A DNA stretch of 64,000 bases, taken from assembly GCA_947652605.1 (NCBI GenBank), contig OX393578.1, positions 37,391,470-37,455,469 of the forward strand, read 5' to 3'. Both the position numbers and the translations under genes were made by a program. The notes below the pieces were generated by a model. That model was given only the letters and a program-made list of their open reading frames with translations. It was not told the DNA's origin and did not search any database. This DNA comes from Elmis aenea. Taxonomy: Eukaryota; Arthropoda; Insecta; Coleoptera; Elmidae. Below, one piece after another: positions 12,721-23,776 of this stretch. Numbering within the stretch: position 1 is the first letter of the stretch; each line of letters begins with the position of its first letter.

Positions 12721-12860
12721 TGGTGCCTTTCCACGTGAGAGTAAACTACTCTCGATAGCAGCGTCGCCAAGGATACAGCCCCTGAGAGTAACTCGCGATA
12801 GGCTGTATCCTTGGCGACGCTGCTATCGAGAGTAGTTTACTCTCACGTGGAAAGGCACCA
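12721..12860. mobile_element. perfect 60-bp inverted-repeat hairpin MITE, TSD TTA
   Basis: 12721-12780 is exactly complementary to 12801-12860, separated by a 20-base loop. The ends are TGGTGCCTTTCCACGTG and its complement. TTA precedes and follows the element (12718-12720, 12861-12863). A 3-bp T-A-rich duplication fits the PIF/Harbinger group (inference). It is GC-richer than its surroundings. The perfect arms imply recent insertion or arm-to-arm gene conversion. Confidence 0.85.
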
Positions 12861-13068
12861 TTAGAAGTCCGCCGGACGGCGGATTTTATACGTTATTCAG
12901 ACCCTTTCTGCCGTTGAAGCTGTATTATGCGCACGCTCGGCGGATTCGAGGGTATTTTCTAGTTACATTCCGTCGAACGACGGAATTCCTTCTATGATTT
13001 GTAAAGTCCGCAGTGAACATAACCAACATTTTAGCTGTCAAAATTACTCTTACTCGTAAGCAAACAAA

Positions 13069-13435
13069 ATGAACTATGAAGAATTTGCCGATAAATTAAG
13101 CGTTACTATCGCTTTAGGTTCAAGTAAATTTTTACAGAATTGTAGGTCAAATATTCATTGTACCAAGGGGGTAACACCATCGAAATTAATATTAGGTAGA
13201 AATTTAAGGACTAGGTTAGATTTCATTTAACCAAATTCATTTTAGACTAAAAGACAGAATAAAAATTTTAAAGGGAAAAGTGTACGTCAATTTGAGATAG
13301 GGGATGACATAAACGTAAGAGATTATAGAGACCCAAAAAAAACATCTTGGGTAAAAGCTACATTATGGAAGTTTTAGGATTAAAAAAATATTTGTTTATC
13401 AAAGAATAATTTAAAATGGGTTAGACATGTAGATT
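13069..13435 (+). pseudogene. decayed Ty3/gypsy integrase C-terminal fragment
   Basis: Translation in pieces gives HCTKGVTPSKLILGRNLRTR, then RDYRDPKKTSWVKA, then KWVRHVD before a stop. This is the usual order at the integrase C-terminus of insect gypsy-type elements: TPxxLLxGRxLRTRLD, an RDYR-type segment, and a closing RHVDQ-like segment. In-frame stops follow LDFI and occur again near 13375, with shifts between pieces. No LTR could be assigned. The first ~15 codons (MNYEEFADKLS) may be unrelated. Confidence 0.7.
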
Positions 13436-13552
13436 AAAAGCAAACAACTCTTTAGATTTGGGTATAATTCCTATCACGGACGAAAATTAAGACAAAATGT
13501 AGGCTATATAAAAGTACAACAATATTATATGTAAAAATTAATTATTAATAAA

Positions 13553-13644
13553 AATAAAAACAAATAATAAACGTCGAGATTTCAATCAAGCAGTTACAAA
13601 TAGAGTCTAATTTTTTATGTCGACGTTTATTATTTGTTTTTATT
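13553..13644. repeat. 25-bp perfect inverted repeat
   Basis: 13553-13577 (ending ACAAATAATAAACGTCGA) is exactly complementary to 13620-13644, with a 42-base spacer. It could be a tiny MITE or the ends of a lost element; no flanking duplication is evident. Confidence 0.6.
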
Positions 13645-13764
13645 CTTATTAAATATTTATTGTTATTACATTTCTATTGATAGTTATAGTATAAATTTTA
13701 AGATTTGATCGTTTTTGTTATCTTAAATAGACTGTTTGCTATAATTTGAATAAACTTTGAACTG

Positions 13765-14046
13765 ATTTTTCTCGAAAAATGTCTTATGTATGCATACCTA
13801 AATTTTTAATACATGGTTGGATTTAGAATTAAATTCTCTACCCGAATCAATAAAAACATGTATACTATGTAATTTAAAAAAAAAAAACAGTTGCTTATTG
13901 CGGATTTGACATACGTCATCGTAGAGATAACAAAAGTACATCAATAGAGAATTTGTCGCCTTTCCAAATATAGGAGGTTTGTTGGGGTTATTTTCAATAA
14001 TTAAAAAGTTATAGGGGTGCGACAGTCAAACTGAATCACCCGGTAT
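13765..14046. mobile_element. truncated TA-MITE, right half only
   Basis: The end reads GGGGTGCGACAGTCAAACTG then AATCACCCGGTATA. It matches the right arm of the larger copy ending at 37984, including the ATCAATAAAAA and GATAGAGAA-type blocks upstream. The left arm is absent. Confidence 0.6.
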
Positions 14047-14091
14047 AAGCTATTCCGCCGGCGGACATATAGCCACTTCCTACATTTATTA

Positions 14092-14553
14092 GTCCATAGT
14101 TGACAAATGTGCATAAACCAGTTTATGTATTTGTACGTGAATTAGTATAAAATAATGCAAAATTACAGGTTATTTTACAAAAATAAAGCCCATGTATTCA
14201 TACTATTATTTTTAATACTTTGGCTCCACTTTCATGTATTGAATTGTTTGATTATTTTAAATAATGCTGTTTGATTAATTTTTCTAGTTTATGTACGAGA
14301 CAAGTTATGTATTATTAATTAATTTTTATAATTTGTTGGAAAGTCCCGTATAAAAATTAGGTAATTGAACGTCAATTCGATATTAATGTTCACAATAATG
14401 TTCAGTAACATGCCTTTTTCTATTTGTACTTAAAGATGTATATTTTTCATATAAGCACTCATATATGGTAAAAGTCAAATTGTTATCTCAAAAAATATTT
14501 GAATGCTGTTAAAGTGTAACACTTTTTGCATTAATACTAAATTTTTCTTTTAG
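14092..14553 (+). other. intron immediately upstream of the GMC exon
   Basis: AT-rich sequence ending in a pyrimidine-rich TTTTTCTTTTAG acceptor at 14553. The intron is inferred because the next exon opens in mid-domain at a conserved position of the protein. Its 5' end was not found. Confidence 0.6.
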
Positions 14554-16227
14554 GTTCTTTTGCTAGAAGCGGGAGAAGAGGAACCAGAAGTTGCCGAAGT
14601 GCCAGCAATGGCGCCTCTTCTTCAACGTTCGAGCATAGATTATGCATATATGACACAACCATCTCCGCACAGTTGTTTGGCTAGACCTGGAGGACAGTGC
14701 TACTGGGGTCGAGGTAAAGTCATGGGAGGATCTTCGACAATAAATTATTTGATATACACACGAGGAAATCCTGCGGATTATGATGAGTGGGAAGCATTGG
14801 GTAACCCAGGATGGAGCTTTAAAGACGTACTTCCTTATTTTAAAAAGTCAGAGAAAAATGGAAACCCAGAACTTATAGATCCACAATATCATGGAACAGA
14901 TGGTTACCTCTCGGTTGAAGTTATGCCATATCAAGACCAAAATGTGTGGGCGTTGTTAGACGGATTTGTTGAGTTGGGATTGCCTGAAGTCGATCAAAAT
15001 TCTGCACAACAGTTGGGTGTTATGCTTTTACAAACCACTTCAAAAGATGGAGAACGTCATAGCACAAATGCAGCCTTTATTCGTCCTATTAGAAACAAAC
15101 GCAGTAATTTAGTAGTTCAGCCATATTCCCAGGTTACTCGAGTTCTTATTGATCCCAAAACTAAAATAGCTTTTGGTGTTGAAATTAGTCAAAATGGAGT
15201 TATTTCGTACGCCTACGCGAAAAAGGAAGTCATTGTGTCAGCTGGTGCTATAGACAGTCCAAGGCTGCTTATGTTAAGTGGTGTAGGACCTGCGGAGCAA
15301 CTCCATCAGTTTGGTATTAATGTCCTTAAAGACCTTCCCGTGGGTTATAATTTACAAGACCACACAACAATAGATGGCGTTCTTTTATCGCTGACAAATC
15401 ATACCGCAACTACAGTAGATGATCAAAGGCAAAAATCGGATGTGCATTTTTACAAATCAACCCACAAAGGACCGCTATCATCTACAGGACCGCTTCAAGC
15501 TAATGCTTTCGTTCAGACCAAGTACGAACAAAGTAGCGATAGGCCTGATATACAGTTTTCTATAGACGCATCAAATGTGCAAAATCTCATTACGGATCCT
15601 ATACTTACCGCCATGACGAATGTAAATCCCTTAGCGTATTACAACGGACTTACGATACGCCCCATACTTTTAAGTCCAAAAAGTTTAGGTGTAGTTATGC
15701 TTAATAATACAGATCCTGTGAATGGCACCCCTCTTATATTCGCCAATACTTTCCAAGAAGAAATCGATCTCCTTACAATGGTCGAAGGCATTAAACAGGG
15801 TCTCAATTTACTACATACTCGTGCATTCCAACAAATCGGTGTTGAACTCGTCCCTGTACCTTGGCCTGCTTGTGCCAACCACGCATTTGCATCGGACGAG
15901 TACTGGGCCTGCATCGCAATGTCTTATACCACTACGATCTTCCATCCCGTGGGGACTTGCAAAATGGGTCCCAAACATGACGCTACTTCAGTGGTCGATG
16001 CGCGCCTTAGGGTGTACGGCATTAAGAATTTAAGAGTAATTGACGCATCCATCATGCCTCTCATCGTGAGGGGTAATACTAATGCACCTACCATTATGAT
16101 TGCGGAAAAGGGAAGTGACTATATTAAAGAACAGTGGTTGCACGGCGGGGAGAATCGTGATGATGAGCGTGCGTACGAAGTTCATGATAACGGTGCTGAT
16201 TATTTTCGTAATAGCTGGGACTTTTAA
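14554..16227 (+). CDS. GMC oxidoreductase (glucose dehydrogenase-like), last exon
   Basis: FAD-dependent glucose-methanol-choline oxidoreductase, probably secreted or lumenal as usual for insect family members; the substrate cannot be read from sequence. The exon opens VLLLEAG, the end of the second strand of the ADP-binding fold, so an earlier exon must supply the start codon, any signal peptide and GxGSAG; none was recognised. Numbering from 14554: GMC signature 1 around residue 52 ([14 protein letters not shown]), signature 2 around 230 ([16 protein letters not shown]), the active-site His in [10 protein letters not shown] near 464, and the second catalytic-site Asn in [15 protein letters not shown] near 507. 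The frame is open to a TAA stop at 16225-16227 with no break: 557 codons, near the usual 570-620-residue family length once the N-terminus is added. The tail after IKEQWLHGG is acidic. Subfamily not assigned. Confidence 0.95.
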   Translation, partial: VLLLEAGEEEPEVAEVPAMAPLLQRSSIDYAYMTQPSPHSCLARPGGQCYWGRGKVMGGSSTINYLIYTRGNPADYDEWEALGNPGWSFKDVLPYFKKSEKNGNPELIDPQYHGTDGYLSVEVMPYQDQNVWALLDGFVELGLPEVDQNSAQQLGVMLLQTTSKDGERHSTNAAFIRPIRNKRSNLVVQPYSQVTRVLIDPKTKIAFGVEISQNGVISYAYAKKEVIVSAGAIDSPRLLMLSGVGPAEQLHQFGINVLKDLPVGYNLQDHTTIDGVLLSLTNHTATTVDDQRQKSDVHFYKSTHKGPLSSTGPLQANAFVQTKYEQSSDRPDIQFSIDASNVQNLITDPILTAMTNVNPLAYYNGLTIRPILLSPKSLGVVMLNNTDPVNGTPLIFANTFQEEIDLLTMVEGIKQGLNLLHTRAFQQIGVELVPVPWPACANHAFASDEYWACIAMSYTTTIFHPVGTCKMGPKHDATSVVDARLRVYGIKNLRVIDASIMPLIVRGNTNAPTIMIAEKGSDYIKEQWLHGGENRDDERAYEVHDNGADYFRNSWDF

Positions 16228-16985
16228 TTGAAATTTAGGTGAATTCTTCCTGTTTTATTAAACAATATACAGCGTGCCCTTTTTGTGTTCACGTTACACC
16301 ACACATATTTTTACTAATTTTCATTTTATTGATTTAGGATATTGCTTCAATTGAGAACAATATGAATGAAAAGTTACAGATTTTTCGGCATAACATGACA
16401 GTGTTATTAACTCAGAAGAATGTCTCCACTGCAAGTTATTTTTTTATTGTTACATATTTATTAAACTTTAAAACATATATAAAAACGCTCAAAAAGGGTC
16501 TTCTGTATGTTAGAAGTTTGCGTGTTGTACATTATTACTAACATAATATCTTTTGTGTGCGTAAAGATTAGAAATACCCGTAGCTCCTTAATTTTAATCT
16601 TTTACTAGTCTCGGAATCTCAGTCTTTCTTTAAGAGTCACAAATTGTTTGCAAAGATTTTTCACAAGTTCGAGTACTACGTTGTACAAAACAACTATTCA
16701 TGAGTTTTTAAGATATACCATAAAATATTAAAACTACCAGTGAATTATCGTTGCAGAAAATAATTTACAGAAAGGCTGAAAACTGCAACTCAGTTATTTT
16801 CGTAAATAACTTATATTTTCATGATTTTTTTCATAATTTAACCTTAGAGGAGAGTTACCATTGTAAAACAGTAAAAGGTGCTCGGATGTAAAATACATCC
16901 AAATACATTCCATGTATAGAAGTGAGATAAATGTTTGTTGTTATTATATAAGAAACATAGAAATAAAGTCTATTTTATTTAATAA
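16228..16985 (+). other. probable 3' UTR of the GMC gene
   Basis: AT-rich non-coding sequence follows the stop. AATAAA at 16962-16967 is the best-placed polyadenylation signal, giving a 3' UTR of about 750 nt. A TACAGCGTG motif near 16266 resembles a degenerate MITE end. Confidence 0.5.
16962..16967 (+). terminator. candidate polyadenylation signal AATAAA
   Basis: The canonical hexamer lies 735 nt past the GMC stop codon with GT/T-rich sequence after it. Other AATAAA-like hexamers occur by chance in such AT-rich DNA, so this is only the likeliest site. Confidence 0.4.
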
Positions 16986-18276
16986 TTGTAAGGTTCTATT
17001 TTACTTTATTGAAGGGTTATTGTTTATATTGTAGTTCTCTAATCAAAACGGTAAAGAAGGTAAGTGGATAAATAGGTTGCCATATGTATTATTTTCATTT
17101 AAATCAGTGATTAACATATTTTCAACACCAATTTTTGAAAGGAAAAACACAATATCTAGAAAAAAATATTATTCAAAATTTATTTTTATTCCAAATCGCA
17201 GCTTTTTCATTAAAAAATATTAAATAATAACGCTTATTAAAGGACTGAATGTCAAAACTTTGAGGACCTCTTGCAGACACAGCAAGCATGGTACAACATT
17301 TTTGTATACACACCCTGTATAAAAGTAAGTTACTTAACAATCTGCAAAAAAAATAATGCAATAAAATTTTCTGCAAAAATAAGTGATTGAATTAAAAATT
17401 CTAGATCATGGAATGTCAAACGGTCCAAAAACATTTTTGGTAGGAGGAGGTTTTAAGGTTTTTTGAAGGTGAGAGATCACATCTGTGGTCATCAGAGTGA
17501 CTCTCGTCTGACAATGAGAAACTAACCGTTCTTTATTTGTCAACTGTGTCCGGTCTTGTGACTTAAGGTTTATTTTATTGGTTTTTATACGAATAACTTC
17601 AATGAGCAGTTGCTTCTTTATGGACCTGCATTCTTTTCGTTCAATCGCTATAATCTTCCTCTTAACTGTGCTACCATGTAAATCTATACTAGACTGCTAA
17701 TTCACTTGTTAAGTCCAGAGCTGATAGTCCAGGAGTCAGTATGGGTTTACAAATTAACATTCTGACTGTGACGCAGTCTTTCTTTTGCGACCAAATTCTC
17801 CTTTTTCAACGGAAAAAAGATTCCATAGTACCTATAAATGGAAAATCTGTCTCGGTGATACTTGTGTGCTAAGATAGCGTAGCAATTTTGCCACAATATA
17901 TTTATCCAACGAAACCAAAACAATATGCACAATTAAAAAAAAAATAAGGCAAAACCTTAAATACGAAAACAGAAAATGCCAAAATATACCGTCTAAGTAT
18001 TTATATGAATATACACACATTTTCAGTACAGCTTACAAAAAAATGTATCTCATTACACAATAATATTTGAGAAACGATTTATAAATACAAAGTGATTTTG
18101 TAGCCTTTGTAATAATTCTTAAGCGGTGCTAAAACAAAAACGTTAAAAATATTGGTGTTGTTTTGTGTAGGACAAATTATTGCAAATATATGGACAAACT
18201 AAAATAATAGATTCATAAGACGGGCTTTATAAAATACATTGCTATTTTCTTATATTTGATAAGCAAATGCACATTG
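16986..18276. other. unannotated AT-rich sequence
   Basis: A single MITE-end motif (ACACCCTGTATA, near 17310) has no partner. Reading frames are short and featureless. No gene is seen. Confidence 0.4.
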
Positions 18277-19542
18277 TACAGGGTGGCCAAATTTAATGAA
18301 ATTACATCTCGCTTAATATTCAAGATAGGGAAACAGTTAGTACCAAAAATGTGCAGTTTCAAAGATAAACTTAGAACCCTTTTAGGAAATATTTTATCAT
18401 TTCCTGTTTTTAAATTATTAGCGAAAAACTGTTTTTCTTAAAATCATATTAATAATGTGCCATATCTCCGTTATTGTTGTGAGTATTAAAAAAAATTTAA
18501 GGAGATTAATTTTAGATATTTTCATGTAGAATTTGATAAAACTAAAACAAACATTATTACAATAGCGATAAAAAAAAGTTAGGACTCAAACTCATTTTTT
18601 TTTTAATGGGAGCTATAGTTGTCTATGCCATATTTAAATGCTTTTTTTTCCCATTTTAAATATATGAGGGTTGATGTAAATAGTTATTTTCAATTATGTG
18701 CAAGTTACAAAGGTTTTTATTTCTTTTTAAAGATGAACATCGTTTAAACAAAAAAGAGGCCGTGAAAAAAAAGTGTAAACATTTATAAAACACCTCACCG
18801 ATAATTTAAAATGAATCGACTTTTTTAGTTTATGGTTAGTTAGGTTTCAATACATTTTAGCTTCAGAGTCGATTGTTTGAATTAAATCGTATTCATTTTT
18901 TTTTTTTGCATAACTACTGATTCTGACTATATTGTTGTTTGTATTTTGCTCGAATCTTTTTTTTTTTTGTTTTCATAGCATAATTTTTGATTTTATGTTT
19001 TTCTTTAAAAAAAATTAAAAAACCTCTGTAACTTGCGTAATATTAAAAATAAGTACGTCAACCTCTATATATTTGTAATGAGAAAAAAATAAAGAAATAA
19101 ATAAGTCATAGCCAACTAAACCTTCCTTTTAAAAAAATATAAGATCGTGCAATAACTTTTTATTGGCGGGCGTAAAATTTTTTTTTAAAATTTTATCGAA
19201 TTCTGCATAAAAATATCTATAATTAATCTTCTTACAAGTTTAAGATACTCACCTACAACAATAACGGAGATATCACACATTATTAATATGACGAAAAACA
19301 ATTTTTCCCTAATAACACAAAAACAGAAAAACAGAATATTTTTAAAACGCTTCTGAGTTTGTTTTACAAAATTGCCCATTTTTTGTACTTAAAGCGTTTC
19401 TCGAATATTAAACGATAAAATATTTCTTAAAACAGTTATAAGTTTATCTTTAAAACTGCACATTTGGTACTGTAACTGTTTTTCTATCTTGAATATTAAG
19501 CGAGATACCCATGTAAACCAATCGAATTTGGACCACCCTGTA
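18277..19542. mobile_element. foldback MITE 'GGTCCAAATT' family, copy A, 1266 bp
   Basis: The left end is TACAGGGTGGCCAAATTTAA; the right end is CGAATTTGGACCACCCTGTA; TA flanks both. The arms extend inward for hundreds of bases, sharing AATATTAAGCGAGAT, AAACAGTTA and a distal block with TAGCTATAGTTG-type sequence and TGCAAGTTACAAAGG on both sides in inverse orientation. The same family is present at 26102-27521 and 34157-34801. No transposase is encoded. Confidence 0.85.
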
Positions 19543-20881
19543 CATTTAAAAGTTGTCTATATTAAACAGTATTAAAAATTTTTGAAAATCTTTGTAGCAA
19601 TATTTTTCTTCAGAGCAACAATTTATTTTTGCGAATTTAGTTTTAAGAAAGTAACAGAGTGTAGAGGTGAAGAATTATGAATTATACACATTTAAGACGA
19701 AAATAATCTGTTTTATTGGTGCGGCAGTATAAATCTAGATCCGACCCTGACCAAGCAGTTACAATATGATTAATTACTCGGGCCTCACTCAAAAAAAGGA
19801 CCATATTAGATGTAATACTTTTCCCTCGATCTGGTACACATACATAACCATACCAGTAATATGCATATGAAAGTGTAACTGCGAGACATACATGTTACTA
19901 AATTAAATGACACAGTTTTTGTTTATGGTATTAGAAGGGAGAATGTCATAAAAAAATAATTACTGGCACAACTTTAATTTTTAAATGCAATTTAAGACAA
20001 TATATTTTATGTGTTATACAATGACACGAATTTACTAGAACACATTTTTTAAACTTACCCTAGCGTCGTTTGTGACAACGATATTAAAAGTTTACACACT
20101 TAATAAAACAGGTCTTCTTCGTATTATTATACAAACAAGAAGGAAGTTTTATAATAAATTGCGTAATATCAAAACACCAAACTTTTAATTGCAAATTTTG
20201 TACCATGGAACAGCTGTTTGAAGCAGTTGCGATTATACAAGGTTTAAAGTAGATTCCCTCCTGTAAGATATTTACATTATCGTTTGTGTTATTTGATGTT
20301 AGTGCTACACTGATTTGCCGAATGAACTGTACAGCCGATGGAGTAAAAACAATCCAATATATAATATACCTACATACATTAAATGCAAGCTCACTGTCGG
20401 CAGGTACATTTGATTGATTGTTGTTATTTATACAAATTTTGATATGAGAAACATTAAGTGCTTCTATAGACATTAAATATTTTAAATAAAATGTGAAATA
20501 CACTTGAATTAATTGTTTTGTAATAAATTTTGTAGGTAACATGCATTTAAAAATGTATCATTCGTTCGGTAATACAGCTAATGTATTAAAAGTTTAAAGC
20601 TAGGTGATATTGATACGGTATAATAAAAAATTATATTTTCATTTCCAGTCGGACTTGGTAATGGTAAAATTTTGTTTATTTTCACACTTAATATACACGT
20701 AGTTGTCCAACTAGTGCATATTTCCTTTATATCTGGTTTATTAGAGATCATTAGCTACATAACCTACTTTTGTTTTCAGTAAAACCAAGTATTTTCTTTC
20801 CGCGTACGAATACGTAACTTGCTACTTTTAATAGAAAAGATGAATATTTTTAATTCTTAATCAAACTCTCTTGAAAATATT
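19543..20881. other. unannotated AT-rich sequence
   Basis: The longest frame is a minus-strand ORF at 20084-20542 (152 codons). Its product has no recognisable domain or typical protein composition, so I do not call it a gene. Confidence 0.35.
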
Positions 20882-21190
20882 TATAGTCATTCAAAAAGTC
20901 TGCAGTAAATGAAAAATAAATTTATTATCAATTTATCAGAATATTTTATTCTTAATAAAACTTTGTGCATAACCAAAAACCTATTTTAGGAAAAAAGATG
21001 TTTAGCAAAAATTCATATGACACTAGATTTTAGCGATTTTGGAAATATTTGAAAGTGTAAGGTGTCCTTATTTTAACAGATACAATGAAAGTTAATAAAA
21101 AAAGTTGTTTAGAATTGAATAATACAACCAAGTAAATATAAATTTTGTTGATAAATTTTCAATTTTTATTTTTCCACTAATTTTAACATT
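20882..21190. repeat. interspersed repeat (TTCAAAAAGTCTGCA family)
   Basis: The sequence CATTCAAAAAGTCTGCAGTA, then CTCAGAATATTTTATTCT-like, GACACTAGATTTTAGCGATT and AAGGTGTCCTTATTTTAACA blocks recur in the same order in a double copy at 48266-48785. No terminal repeats or target duplications were identified. Confidence 0.65.
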
Positions 21191-21194
21191 GAAA

Positions 21195-22112
21195 AAGTGA
21201 GAGCCACAAAGAAGTTTAAATTAAAAAAATTGTTCCCCTTTCTGAGACCTATTCAGTGATGCCTTAAACAATATTAAAACAAGTGAATGTTTTTATTTAG
21301 CAGTGCATAAAAAAATCTAAAACTTTTATCTCAAAAATATTTTGTATCATCAAGTGCAACTGAGTTATTTTCGATTTAAAAAAAGATGCCCACTTTGATT
21401 TTTGTGTATTATCTAGCGTGCCATGAAATATTTTTAAAACATTAAATTCATGGCACTCTATAGCTTCAAGGGGACTTTATGATAAATATCAAAATAAATA
21501 TATTACACCTTATATCAGTGGTTCTTAACCTTTTAGTAGTCGCGGCCCTCTAAGATATAATCGCGGCCCCCTAGTTTGTAGTAAGAAAAATATTACGATT
21601 TATTTAAGAAGATATCTTTCCGATGCCGATGGTTCGAGTAAAATAAGGAGCAAAACTTTTTTTTTTTTAAAGATTTCAATATTTTAAAAAGTAAAAACGT
21701 TTTATAAATTTTTCATGGCCCCCCAGGGGGCTGCGGCCCCCCGATTAAGAATCGCTGCCTTATATTATTGAGGAAAAACAATGCATTTTCATGAGATTAT
21801 AGTTAACTATGGTTTCCATATAAAAAAAATATGCAAGTTTGTAATTTATCTAAGAATTTAAACAATACTGGAACAAGTGAATATTTTCAATTTCAGTAAA
21901 AAAAACTACAACTTTATTCCCATAAATATTTTTGTATTATCAAGTATAAGCAAGTTATTAGCGATTTAAAAAAATGCCATTTTGATTTTTGTGTATTAAG
22001 GCATCATCACTGAATAGATCTCAAAAAGGGGAACAATTTGTCTTATTTAATCTTTTTTGTAGCTCTCACCGTTTACGAGATCGCAATAGTGGCGCTTCTA
22101 TGTGGAGAGAAC
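21195..22112. mobile_element. rearranged TA-MITE relic (GTCCACATAGAAG family)
   Basis: The left part matches the element at 8827 (GTTTAAATTAAAAAAATTGT, TGAGACCTATTCAGTGATG). The right end is inverted (GAGATCGCAATAGTGGCGCT, TCTATGTGGA) but lacks the final CACCCTGTA. An internal block of about 140 bp (from AACAATATTAAAACAAGTGA) occurs twice in direct orientation on either side of a nested hAT MITE. Confidence 0.55.
21516..21757. mobile_element. hAT-type MITE, 242 bp, TSD CCTTATAT
   Basis: It starts CAGTGGTTCTTAACCTTTTA and ends CGATTAAGAATCGCTG, flanked by CCTTATAT at 21508-21515 and 21758-21765. The subterminal parts are C/G-rich (GCGGCCC blocks). It has no coding capacity. It sits in the middle of the older relic at 21195-22112. 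Confidence 0.9.
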
Positions 22113-22714
22113 AACATGTTCGAGCATGAAATAATAATTGAAATGACTTTTAACTGTTTTCTTTTCAATCACCTGGTAACGTATTATTTATTTGTATAAT
22201 ACGAATAGTATTAATAATATAACACAATATGTTCAAGTTACACCTAAAATACTACCTTGAAAGTATAAAAATTGTTTTATTGCATCACTTTTTATGCGTG
22301 CTGAAGTACGTATAGTAGAACCAAAGCACGAAAAAAATCTCAACAACTCGAAACAGATTCATTTAATATAAGCTTGGTAAAAATACGGTTTGGAACATTT
22401 GTATTATTCTCAAACTAAAAACGTAAGATATTTCTATGTACAACAGCTTTTACATACATTTTTTTGATGCAAAATACACAAAAATTAAAGCTTACCTGTT
22501 CTTATTCATAGTTTTTTATTTATTAATTAAGGCATTTGGATCAATGTTGTCTTTTGATCTTACCAATAAATAAAAATCCTACAATTATGTTTTCATTTTT
22601 AACTATTTTGTTTATGATTCTCGTGCAGTTATACAGTGTGTGCCAACCGAGAAGAATTATTCGAAAGCTCTTTTATTAGTTAAAAGTTTACATATTCCTG
22701 TTTGTAATTTAACC
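22113..22714. other. unannotated AT-rich sequence
   Basis: A lone TACAGTGTGTGCCAACCGAG motif occurs near 22633; it resembles a MITE left end without a partner. No gene is seen. Confidence 0.35.
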
Positions 22715-23165
22715 AAATGGACCGGATCGTAGAAACATTTTCTGTATTATTTTTAAACTTTAACTAGACAGCCACTATGACACTATTCTCAGAAAGATTT
22801 TAACAGGAATCCGTTCTGACATCGCTTAATTGTTAAATATTAATATTTATTATAGTACTTTTTCTGTCGATATTTAAAAAAAAAACGTATATAACTCAAA
22901 AATCATCGATTTTAGGTAATTTTTTTTTACATTTTTAAAAGCGAATTTGATTTGAAATCTTAAAACAAAATGTACAGGGCGTTCTAATTAGAGGAACAAA
23001 GTTACGTATAGGTGCACAAAAATAAAATACTCTGTATAGTTTAAAATACATTTAGGTTATGTACTTAGTAAATGACGACAAACAACTTGTATTCAAAAGT
23101 TTTTTAAATTTTAACTAACAGCATATTTATTATTTAGTAAATAAAATATTCTGGCTGGGACACCG
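22715..23165. repeat. interspersed repeat shared with 42345-42800
   Basis: Both copies contain ATGGACCGG, a TTTAACTAG block, CCGTTCTGACATCG or its variant, and then a MITE-like TACAGGGCGTTCTAATTAGA (variant near 42602) followed by a GTTACGTATAGGTGCACAAA-type block. Similarity is evident in order and spacing, though divergence is considerable. Confidence 0.6.
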
Positions 23166-23170
23166 TCTGT

Positions 23171-23776
23171 GTAAGGATGGCCATACACGTTGTGGTATAC
23201 CTGTCAGGTTTGCCTGGTTGCATGTATACCGGAGCGTGTGTGTACCACAACTGCACAGGCAATGTTACCTGTTCAGGCGACCGGAGAAGAATCGAAATCG
23301 ATTCTTACTACCTGCGCCATACTACAAACCTGCGTATGCGAGAGAATTAGATAGATATTCTATGCAGTATGCAGGGCTAAATTTTGTTTAGAAATGGCTA
23401 ATAAATATGTCAAATCGTAAACATAACAATGTTATTGAAGAGTTCACTGAAATATTTAAATGCATACGTAAAAAGTTACAATAGTCTTTGGGTTCTATTC
23501 TTAATTCTTGTAAAAAGTTAATATGACTGTATTGTTTTCTTTTCAAAAGCCACTACGCAATTTTTCGCGTTTTTCTCTTAGTTGTTTTTTTACATGATTC
23601 CATCGCGAGTAAAAATCCTATCACCGCCACCGCGTCATGTTGTGTCGATGCCATAGTCAACTGAAAACCTCTACGGTTTACCGTAGCGTGTGTAGAGTCA
23701 AAACTGTTCAGGTAAACCTGAATTTTTTTTATTATTCAGGCAAACCTGACAGGTATACCGCAACGTGTATGGCAAC
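23171..23776. mobile_element. ~600-bp non-autonomous element with ~38-bp inverted ends
   Basis: The left end contains GGCCATACACGTTGTGGTAT and ACCTGTCAGGTTTGCCTG. The right end is the inverse, with CAGGCAAACCTGACAGGT and ATACCGCAACGTGTATGGC. Two mismatches separate the arms. The interior has further CAGGT/ACCTG motifs. No transposase was seen; flanking duplication is uncertain, so the superfamily is not assigned. Confidence 0.75.

Larger units (their letters stand above)
12651..14091. repeat. composite region bounded by ~46-bp inverted repeats
   Basis: The left boundary contains GGAAGTGGCTTTGTCCGCCG and GCGGAATAGCTTAT (12651-12696). The right boundary is its inverse, ATAAGCTATTCCGCC followed by CATATAGCCACTTCCTACAT (about 14045-14091). 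Inside lie a 140-bp hairpin, an integrase relic, a 25-bp inverted repeat and half of a TA-MITE. The outer arms may be the ends of an old DNA transposon; no target duplication was established. Confidence 0.55.

Noticed and set aside
20084..20542. Minus-strand ORF of 152 codons
   Set aside because: AT-rich region, no recognisable domain, no splice or poly(A) support; likely a chance frame.
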